Positions 25,585 to 30,673 of a stretch of 53,556 nt of DNA are shown in pieces. A program made the translations under genes and the position numbers. How positions within the stretch are numbered: position 1 is the stretch's first letter; every line of letters starts with the position of its first letter. The notes beneath the pieces were generated by a model. That model was not told where the DNA came from and made no database searches. It saw only the letters and a list, made by a program, of their open reading frames with translations. The stretch covers positions 1-53,556 of IMG/VR virus record IMGVR_UViG_3300004369_000021. One strand, 5' to 3'. This DNA is from a virus.

Positions 25585-25947
25585 TTATTTGCTCCTCTCT
25601 GCGATGCGAGCGCGGTTGGCAGAGATTGCTTCACCGTCGGGGATCCAATGACACCACCAATCCTTGGCAATTATGCCGGTGGGCGGCGGCGTGTCGTAAC
25701 CGACCTTGTAGCCGCGACGCAGCATCTCGCCGCGCAGCTGATAGAAGCGTTGCGTGCAGAACGTGAGCCGCTTGTAAAAGAACTTCACGTGACCCGTGCC
25801 GAGCGTATACCGCTCTGGGGCGGTGACCTTGCGGTTGGCGTGGTAGGCTTTTGCAGCCAAAGTGAACACGCGAGGCAACTCTTTCCATTCGGCGAGCAGG
25901 TGCTGGCGCGACAACTCTTGCGGTGGGACGCAGTTGATCCGTGTCAT
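25585..25947 (-). CDS. denV: Pyrimidine dimer DNA glycosylase / AP lyase (T4 endonuclease V type)
   Basis: The protein is 120 aa, close to T4 DenV (138 aa). The N-terminus MTRINCVPPQELSRQHLLAE is directly alignable with T4 DenV. Catalytic T2 (N-terminal after Met removal), R3, and E23 in KELPRVF are all in the expected positions, and R26 is kept. The later GTGHVKFFYKRLTF corresponds to the T4 GAGHVTFFYDKL stretch. The enzyme cuts the N-glycosyl bond of UV-induced pyrimidine dimers and then the backbone, starting repair of UV damage. The C-terminus is shorter than in T4, and the final aromatic cluster WYKYYGKA is missing, so dimer recognition may be weaker or different. The gene follows ThyX by three bases. 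Confidence 0.93.
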   Translation of the reverse strand: MTRINCVPPQELSRQHLLAEWKELPRVFTLAAKAYHANRKVTAPERYTLGTGHVKFFYKRLTFCTQRFYQLRGEMLRRGYKVGYDTPPPTGIIAKDWWCHWIPDGEAISANRARIAERSK

Positions 25948-25950
25948 GGT

Positions 25951-26670
25951 TCAACCTCCCTTGCGCATCTTGTCGACGATCTTGAGCAGCTTGCCTTTTT
26001 TGAGCAGGTCACCGCCGTATTCACGCTGCGCAAATTCCTCGATCTCAGCGAAGTAGTCGCGTCCCTCTTGGAACAAGAACTTCTCTGCCCATGGGTGCAC
26101 TTCAAGCACCGCGTCCACCATCGCGTTGACGACCTGCTGGTACTCGCCTTGCGTGCGACCACCGGTGCGGGACTTTGCAAGATCGACGAAGGTGCGCAGA
26201 TTGAACTTGCACACGATGTTGGTGGAGATGTTTGTTGGGAGCACGCCTCGTGCGTCCTCAACCGCGTGACCCATGTCGAGCAACTTGTTGTAGGTGTGCT
26301 TGATGACGGTGAGGCACTGGTTGACAGCTTCCATTGCGACAGGGTCGCTCTTGATCTTGTCGCTGTAAATGTAGTCAAACTCTCCCATGTTCAGCACGCG
26401 CATCGTCTGTTGGGCGTAAGACGCCTGACGGGTGCGAACCTGTTGGTGTGTGTACGCTCGGCTCACGCCTTCAACGAGGAAAACGTAGTCCACGAACTCC
26501 CAGCTGCTGGGGATGGTGTTGGCCATGTATTCCAACTCGGCCATCTTCTCGGTTGGGGACTTGGCGCGGATCTCGTCGAGCAGTCCAGGCGACATCGTCA
26601 GGCGCGTCGCCTTCGTGAACATCAAGAGATTTTCGGCATCTGCCGTGTGGCTTATCAAGGTTACTTTCAT
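25951..26670 (-). CDS. thyX: Flavin-dependent thymidylate synthase
   Basis: I use the ATG at 26670 (MKVTLISHTADAENLLMF, 239 aa), with GGAG seven bases away; a GTG at 26673 is less likely. The ThyX motif RxRxxSxxxx(S/T)xR is present at 79-91 as RTRQASYAQQTMR, with T in place of the usual H at the second position. Other family features are SFVDYVFL-like helix (FVDYVFLVEGVSRAYTHQQV) and FNLRTFVDLAKSRTGGRTQGE. The enzyme makes dTMP from dUMP using FAD and NADPH, supporting DNA synthesis. The T for H change in the flavin-binding motif is worth checking. It is transcribed with the DNA metabolism genes. Confidence 0.93.
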   Translation of the reverse strand: MKVTLISHTADAENLLMFTKATRLTMSPGLLDEIRAKSPTEKMAELEYMANTIPSSWEFVDYVFLVEGVSRAYTHQQVRTRQASYAQQTMRVLNMGEFDYIYSDKIKSDPVAMEAVNQCLTVIKHTYNKLLDMGHAVEDARGVLPTNISTNIVCKFNLRTFVDLAKSRTGGRTQGEYQQVVNAMVDAVLEVHPWAEKFLFQEGRDYFAEIEEFAQREYGGDLLKKGKLLKIVDKMRKGG

Positions 26671-26695
26671 CACAATTCTCCATTCTGAGGTTTAT

Positions 26696-26718
26696 GCGAG
26701 GGGCGGTCAACCCCTCGC
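26696..26718 (-). other. Perfect hairpin between ThyX and the 136-aa gene
   Basis: GCGAGGGG (26696-26703) and CCCCTCGC (26711-26718) form a perfect 8-bp stem with a 7-base loop. On the - strand it lies after the stop of the 136-aa gene (26727) and 26 bases before thyX. There is no U tract, so it is more likely an attenuator, RNA-processing or stability element than a full terminator. Confidence 0.6.
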
Positions 26719-26726
26719 CGTTGGGG

Positions 26727-27137
26727 TTACATCAATACGAATTCATGACCATCGAATTCAGCTTTGCCTTCCGCTTTGAGTTTCATGCGGAACTTGATGT
26801 GGGAGCCGATCGGTAGTCCCAGCGCAACGAACGCTGATCTTACCGACTTGTATTCGGTCTTGCCGTTAACCAGCACACCATTGCGTTGAGAACGAGCAGC
26901 CTTCACGTCAGCGTCAGACCAGCTGGCCGCTACTGCCGCGCTGCGTGCTTTGTTCTTGGGCTTGGTTTCAACTTTGGTTTCCATAGGTTTCTCCTGAAGG
27001 GATGGGTGTGCGACACGCGCATTCTCCAGCTGTCGGATGCCTGCCGCACGAGTTGAAAACTTCTTGATGCACTTGCCGGTGAGTTGGTTGTACTCGGCAA
27101 CCATCGCTGAAGTGGTCATTTGGTTGATGTCAATCAT
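26727..27137 (-). CDS. Conserved hypothetical basic protein
   Basis: The protein is 136 aa. The N-terminal part (MTTSAMVAEYNQLTGKCIKK and FSTRAAGIRQLENA) resembles a helical element found in several phage and plasmid proteins. The middle (about 52-75) is lysine- and alanine-rich. The C-terminus has SDADVKAARSQRNGVLVNG and SVRSAFVALGLPIGSHIKFR, a compact DNA- or nucleic-acid-binding look. There are no catalytic residues. RBS GGAG lies in a leader similar to those of several other - strand genes. Function is unknown. Confidence 0.65.
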   Translation of the reverse strand: MIDINQMTTSAMVAEYNQLTGKCIKKFSTRAAGIRQLENARVAHPSLQEKPMETKVETKPKNKARSAAVAASWSDADVKAARSQRNGVLVNGKTEYKSVRSAFVALGLPIGSHIKFRMKLKAEGKAEFDGHEFVLM

Positions 27138-27156
27138 AGCAGTTCTCCATTCTCAG

Positions 27157-27324
27157 TTAGTTAACTCGTGCAAGGGTAATCCACCCATGCTCATACAACT
27201 CGCCGACGGTCATGTCACCGCATTCGAGTAGCATTTCAAAGTGTCCGATCGCCTTGTCTTCGCTGTCGTAGAGCGTGAACTCTGTGCGGTCGTCAAGGTC
27301 GGTGTAGCAGACGTAAACTTCCAT
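27157..27324 (-). CDS. Tiny acidic hypothetical protein
   Basis: The protein is 55 aa (MEVYVCYTDLDDRTEFTLYD at 27324); the longer open frame upstream is spurious. It is acidic and compact, with no membrane segment. An AGGAG lies just upstream of the ATG. It is one of three very small genes in a row (27157-27718) at the promoter-proximal end of the long - strand operon. Such early miniproteins often modulate host functions. I do not recognise this one. Confidence 0.6.
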   Translation of the reverse strand: MEVYVCYTDLDDRTEFTLYDSEDKAIGHFEMLLECGDMTVGELYEHGWITLARVN

Positions 27325-27335
27325 GGCCTCGCTCC

Positions 27336-27509
27336 TCACAGGGTTGGTTGCTGCACGGAGACCGTGTAGCCCAAGTCTTGGATCTGCGCGATGGCGCGGT
27401 CGGTGAAGGTCTTGGTGCCGATCAGGTCGGCCAGCTTGCGCGCAGTGTCGCAAACGGGATACACTGCGCGGTTGCCGAAATTGTTGGTGATGCGGACGAT
27501 GATGTTCAT
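27336..27509 (-). CDS. Tiny hypothetical protein
   Basis: The protein is 57 aa, starting MNIIVRITNNFGNRAVYPVC at 27509, preceded by GAGGAG. The C-terminal half (KLADLIGTKTFTDRAIAQIQ then DLGYTVSV) is helix-strand, resembling a small alpha/beta unit. It has one cysteine. No domain is recognised. Close spacing with neighbours (12-11 bases) indicates co-transcription. Confidence 0.6.
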   Translation of the reverse strand: MNIIVRITNNFGNRAVYPVCDTARKLADLIGTKTFTDRAIAQIQDLGYTVSVQQPTL

Positions 27510-27520
27510 GATCAATCTCC

Positions 27521-27718
27521 TCAACCAACAACATTGAAGTGAAAGTGGATGCCGTTCTGAAGGGCGACTTCGCCGACGAACACGGGGAAGAACCGTCCGT
27601 CCTCGTTTGTCATGATGAAGTGGCGCATACCCTCGAAACCCTTGTTGGCAACAGCCTTGCGAGCGTTGTCGGCAGTGGCGTAGGTCTTAGGGGCTGTGAT
27701 GTTGAATTCGCGGTTCAT
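27521..27718 (-). CDS. Tiny hypothetical protein, first gene of long - strand operon
   Basis: The protein is 65 aa, starting MNREFNITAPKTYATADNAR at 27718, with GGAG upstream. It contains AVANKGFEGMRHFIMTNEDG and RFFPVFVGEVALQNGIHFHF, a beta-rich pattern similar to small phage proteins of unknown role. It is immediately downstream of the promoter at 27767-27795 and so will be among the first - strand products made. A longer frame to 28051 overlaps the neighbouring gene and promoter and is rejected. Confidence 0.65.
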   Translation of the reverse strand: MNREFNITAPKTYATADNARKAVANKGFEGMRHFIMTNEDGRFFPVFVGEVALQNGIHFHFNVVG

Positions 27719-27744
27719 TTCGTTCTCCTCAGTTCTCAGTTCTC

Positions 27745-27759
27745 CGGTCCCATCGACCG
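27745..27759 (-). promoter_or_regulatory. Leader stem-loop upstream of the 65-aa gene
   Basis: On the - strand CGGTC and GACCG form a 5-bp stem around GATGG, seven bases downstream of the -10 box of the promoter at 27767-27795. It matches the position of leader hairpins at 17774 and 18344. Confidence 0.45.
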
Positions 27760-27766
27760 TAACAGT

Positions 27767-27795
27767 ATTATCTAACATAATTTTCTGTCCGGCAA
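27767..27795 (-). promoter_or_regulatory. Promoter for the long - strand DNA metabolism operon
   Basis: On the - strand TTGCCG (27795-27790), 17 bases, GATAAT (27772-27767), followed by AC. It would drive 27718 down to the helicase at 18442. Upstream of the -35 box is an 18-base near-perfect direct repeat. Confidence 0.75.
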
Positions 27796-27830
27796 CGTTT
27801 ATTTTGCGTCCTGCAACATTTATTTTGCGT
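27792..27830 (-). repeat. 18-base direct repeat upstream of the operon promoter
   Basis: GCAACRTTTATTTTGCGT occurs at 27792-27809 and 27813-27830, a 21-base period, which is two helical turns. The second copy overlaps the end of the flavoprotein gene, and the first touches the -35 box. The element TGCGTCCTGCAA between them (27805-27816) is the complement of TTGCAGGACGCA, which also appears in the divergent region at 28732-28924. It may be a regulator site. Confidence 0.6.
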
Positions 27831-28731
27831 TGGCTCTCATGCGGTCGTAAGTCGTTGTGTTCATCAGCTTTTTCAACACCGCGACGTCGTGGATCACGTC
27901 GTCCAGGAGCAGATTTCGCCACGTCCCGAACCGTCCGAGGCTGAAGATGTTGTGCTCGTGGGTGAGGTAGAAGATGAACTGCTTGCGCCATGAGTCGTTG
28001 ATTTTGGCGATCTTGCCGTAGCGTTGTGACACCTTCTCTATAGGCACGCAATCGCTCTCGCTCAAACCGAACGCCTCGAACAGCGGGTAGTCGTCAGAGG
28101 CGTCCACGTACTCCGCAATCAGCAAGTCGCCGGTGATGGAGGCGCGGTACAAACTGGTGTCCAGTCCAGGAAAGTAGACCGACTGAAACACGTCCGCGTT
28201 CGGGATGCGCCATCGCCGCACGACGATCGGTTCGTAGTTGAAGGTTGGGGCGGACTCGATGAACTCGCGGCTCAGTTCGTTGGCCATGAACTTGACCATC
28301 AGGTTCATTGGAAGCGTACTGATGACGGGTTCTTTGTCGGTCAACACTTCTTCACGCGTCAGCGCGTGGTTCCAATTTATGCGACCGGCGCAACGCTCGA
28401 TCAGCCGCTCGATGAAGTCCTCCGGCGCAATGAACCGCTCGGACGCTTCAAGATTCCAGATGCTGCGATCAGCCAACCGCCCGATCACCTTGCGCGAGTA
28501 CCAGTTGGAGAGTTGAATGCTCGGCGCGACCGCCTTGCCGTCCAGCCACAACCCTTTGTGCACTTTCACCTTGCGGAAGTCGATGCCGACCGCGTCCCCA
28601 ACGGCTGAACTCCTGAACCGAAGAACCGCCTTGTGTTGCGCGGTGTTTTCGGGAGACGCTTCGAAAATGCGCGCCTGTTGGAACATGCATCCAGCGAGCA
28701 AACCCGCGATGCCAGCACCATAGATCTTCAT
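27820..28731 (-). CDS. FAD-dependent oxidoreductase, UGM/amine-oxidase-like
   Basis: The protein is 303 aa. The N-terminal dinucleotide motif IYGAGIAGLLAG (residues 3-14) is a GxGxxG FAD-binding fold. The C-terminal FSLGRFGTWRNLLLDDVIHD resembles the GRxGTYRY...DMD region of UDP-galactopyranose mutase and related amine-oxidase-fold enzymes. Substrate is not known; a sugar-nucleotide or other flavin-dependent reaction is possible. It is transcribed alone from the divergent promoter at 28764-28792. Such flavoproteins occur in uncultured aquatic phages as probable auxiliary genes. The protein is shorter than bacterial UGM (about 370-390 aa). Confidence 0.75.
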   Translation of the reverse strand: MKIYGAGIAGLLAGCMFQQARIFEASPENTAQHKAVLRFRSSAVGDAVGIDFRKVKVHKGLWLDGKAVAPSIQLSNWYSRKVIGRLADRSIWNLEASERFIAPEDFIERLIERCAGRINWNHALTREEVLTDKEPVISTLPMNLMVKFMANELSREFIESAPTFNYEPIVVRRWRIPNADVFQSVYFPGLDTSLYRASITGDLLIAEYVDASDDYPLFEAFGLSESDCVPIEKVSQRYGKIAKINDSWRKQFIFYLTHEHNIFSLGRFGTWRNLLLDDVIHDVAVLKKLMNTTTYDRMRANAK

Positions 28732-28763
28732 GTTATGTTCTCCGTTCTGAGTTCGTTGCAGGT

Positions 28764-28792
28764 ATTATGACGCAGTCCTGCAACAATGGCAA
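28764..28792 (-). promoter_or_regulatory. Promoter of the flavoprotein gene
   Basis: On the - strand TTGCCA (28792-28787), 17 bases, CATAAT (28769-28764) followed by AC. It is 33 bases from the ATG at 28731, and CAGAACGGAGAAC supplies the ribosome site. Confidence 0.8.
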
Positions 28793-28818
28793 CTTATTTT
28801 TGACGAGCAAGAAATAGT

Positions 28819-28847
28819 TTGCCTTTTTGCGCAGGACGCAGGATAAT
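28819..28847 (+). promoter_or_regulatory. Promoter of the + strand early/replication block
   Basis: TTGCCT (28819-28824), 17 bases, GATAAT (28842-28847). It is 78 bases before the first + strand gene at 28925 and would drive 28925-30592, with readthrough or a partial stop at 30615. Confidence 0.8.
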
Positions 28848-28924
28848 ATCAGAGCCGAAAATAACCGTTGCGAAAGTTTGAAGACCACGGCATGATCGCA
28901 ACCTATGAAATGGAGAACTGAAGA

Positions 28925-29263
28925 ATGCCGAAAGTTTACATAACACAAGTGCCAAACCGGCGCGACCCAGAGACGAACATGTTCGTCCCGACGGTCAACA
29001 TTGCTCCTGCAGCTGAATGGGGCGAACCAGTCGTCCTCATGCCACCACGGTCATCGTTCTACGCGACAACCGACTTGGTGAAGCAGCTGCGCGAGAAACT
29101 AGAGCACTACGACTACGAAGTTGGCGACAGCATCGTGGCCATGGGCGACCCCGCTGTCATCGCTGTGACCTGTGCAATCCTCGGCAAGCTGCATGGGACA
29201 TTCTTGCTGTTGAAGTGGGACAAGAATGTGGGGCGGTATATTCCGTCGCACGTAAGAGTTTAA
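28925..29263 (+). CDS. Conserved phage hypothetical protein
   Basis: The protein is 112 aa, starting MPKVYITQVPNRRDPETNMF, with GGAG in the shared GGAGAACTGAAG leader. The region DLVKQLREKLEHYDYEVGDS then IVAMGDPAVIAVTCAILGKL fits a conserved phage protein family with an alpha/beta fold; related proteins often have a (L/V)xxGDPxxI motif. No catalytic site is visible. As the first gene of the + early operon, it may modify host or replication functions. The function is unknown. Confidence 0.7.
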   Translation: MPKVYITQVPNRRDPETNMFVPTVNIAPAAEWGEPVVLMPPRSSFYATTDLVKQLREKLEHYDYEVGDSIVAMGDPAVIAVTCAILGKLHGTFLLLKWDKNVGRYIPSHVRV

Positions 29264-29284
29264 CTGAAGAAAGGAGAAAGTAGA

Positions 29285-29785
29285 ATGTCTATCACACTAG
29301 ACGAAATGACCGCCTTGGCTCGTGCCTTGGTGGATGCGGACTCAGCTGTTGAAAACGCTGAAAACGCATTGAAGCACACCAAGGAGATTGCGCGCATCCT
29401 GCGTGAAGAAACAATCCCCTCGGCGATGCAGGAACTGGGCATCGAGAAGCTTGAACTCAGCACCGGTCAGAAGATCACCATCGCACAAGAGGTGTACGCT
29501 TCTATCCCAGCTGCGAGCAAAGATGAGGCTCATCGTTGGCTGGAGGCGAATGGATTCGGCGGCTTGATCAAGGTCGGCGTCACCACCCAGTACGGCAAGG
29601 GCGAACGCGACGAAGCGTTGCAACTGTTCAGCGAACTGCAAGGTCGCGGTCTCAGTGCAAAGTTCGACGAGAGCGTTCACGCTCAGACGTTGAAGGCGTT
29701 CCTCAGGGAACAAATTTCCTCCGGCAACAACGTGCCGTTGGAACTGTTTGGTGCGCGTCCTGTCTGGACCGCAAAGATCAAGTAA
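29285..29785 (+). CDS. Conserved phage protein upstream of the SSB-like gene
   Basis: The protein is 166 aa. It begins with a helix (about 1-50, DEMTALARALVDADSAVENA) likely to be coiled-coil, followed by LGIEKLELSTGQKITIAQEV and a globular C-terminus (HAQTLKAFLREQISSGNNVP then LELFGARPVWTAKIK). The C-terminal region recurs in podovirus proteins encoded beside single-stranded DNA-binding proteins. I do not know its biochemical function. It follows AAAGGAG and is 24 bases before the next ATG. Confidence 0.65.
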   Translation: MSITLDEMTALARALVDADSAVENAENALKHTKEIARILREETIPSAMQELGIEKLELSTGQKITIAQEVYASIPAASKDEAHRWLEANGFGGLIKVGVTTQYGKGERDEALQLFSELQGRGLSAKFDESVHAQTLKAFLREQISSGNNVPLELFGARPVWTAKIK

Positions 29786-29809
29786 TCCCAACTCTCAAGG
29801 AGAATCATC

Positions 29810-30592
29810 ATGGCTACAAAACCCAAAACCGCTGTCGCAGTGAAAGAAGACAACAACCTCCCAATAGCAATGATGGCCGACATGGCCGCAGACGCTGGTA
29901 TGGGGCTGGAAGGCGCGGACAAAGACTCGTTTGCAATCCCGTTCATCGCAATGCTGCAAGGTCTCTCGCCGCAGCTGGAAACGGTTGACAACGCCAAACC
30001 AGGACTGTTCATCAACACCATCACCAACGAGGTGTTCAAGGAAGCGTTGGTCGTGCCTTGCGCCTACCAGCGGCGTTACCTGCGTTGGGCTCCGCGCGAC
30101 GCTGGCGGCGGCTACAAAGGCGACTTCAGCCCGATCGATGTCGAAACCGGCAAGTTGCTTAACGTGGAACGCGGTGACGATGGACGTCTGCGTATCGAAG
30201 GCGACGAACTGAAGGACACGCGCAACCACTTCGTCCTCGTGCGCTCGACGAGCGGCGTTTGGCAACCGGCGTTGTTGTCGCTCAGTTCAACGCAGATCAA
30301 GAAGTCGAAGCGTTGGATGAGCCTAATTCAAGGCATCGAGATGCGCAACCCGCAAGGCAAGGCATTCACCCCGCCGTCGTTCAGCCACGTCTACAAGCTG
30401 ATCGGCGTCAAGGAGGAAAACTCCAAAGGCTCATGGTGGGGCATCAACATCGAGGTTGTCGAGCCGGTCGCCGATCAAGAGTTGTACCTGAAGGCGCGTG
30501 AGTTCAGCAAGCAAGTTGCTGCAGGCGAAGTCAAGGTCTCCGAACCTGTGCCTGAAAGCGTGCACGAAGAAGGCGGCGAAGACCGTTTCTAA
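29810..30592 (+). CDS. Single-stranded DNA-binding-like protein
   Basis: The protein is 260 aa. The core contains SFAIPFIAMLQGLSPQLETV, EALVVPCAYQRRYLRWAPRD and TPPSFSHVYKLIGVKEENSK with WWGINIEVVEPV. The C-terminus is strongly acidic and ends in Phe (VHEEGGEDRF), as in bacterial SSB and T7 gp2.5, where the tail binds other replication proteins. The protein lies directly before the primase-helicase gene, separated by a terminator-like hairpin. A ssDNA-binding role is inferred from the tail and position; an OB fold cannot be proved by eye. Confidence 0.6.
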   Translation: MATKPKTAVAVKEDNNLPIAMMADMAADAGMGLEGADKDSFAIPFIAMLQGLSPQLETVDNAKPGLFINTITNEVFKEALVVPCAYQRRYLRWAPRDAGGGYKGDFSPIDVETGKLLNVERGDDGRLRIEGDELKDTRNHFVLVRSTSGVWQPALLSLSSTQIKKSKRWMSLIQGIEMRNPQGKAFTPPSFSHVYKLIGVKEENSKGSWWGINIEVVEPVADQELYLKAREFSKQVAAGEVKVSEPVPESVHEEGGEDRF

Positions 30593-30614
30593 CGCTGCAC
30601 GAACCTGCAACTAG

Positions 30615-30650
30615 AGGCGTGCGGCTGTAGCAACGGTCGTGCGCCTTTTT
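30615..30650 (+). terminator. Terminator after the SSB-like gene
   Basis: AGGCGTGCGGC pairs with GGTCGTGCGCCT (about 11 bp, with three G-T wobbles) around a short loop and is followed by TTTTTC. It lies 22 bases after the stop and 24 bases before the primase gene, so some readthrough must occur unless another promoter is hidden here. Confidence 0.7.
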
Positions 30651-30673
30651 CTTGATCAACGAGGAGTTTATGA

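Larger units (their letters stand above)
28732..28924. promoter_or_regulatory. Divergent regulatory region between - and + early blocks
   Basis: These 193 bases contain two back-to-back promoters (28764-28792 on - and 28819-28847 on +) and no gene. GTTGCAGG (28755-28762) and CCTGCAAC (28777-28784) form a dyad over the - strand -10 box, and TGCG-CAGGA-CGCA lies in the spacer of the + strand promoter. The shared TGCAGGACKSCR-like element suggests joint control of both directions. Confidence 0.65.

Noticed and set aside
25648-26688. + strand frame of 346 codons over denV and thyX
   Set aside because: Antisense to two well-supported enzymes with intact catalytic residues.
26696-26718. Rho-independent terminator upstream of thyX
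   Set aside because: The hairpin is perfect, but neither strand has a U tract after it, so it is kept only as an RNA structure of unknown role.
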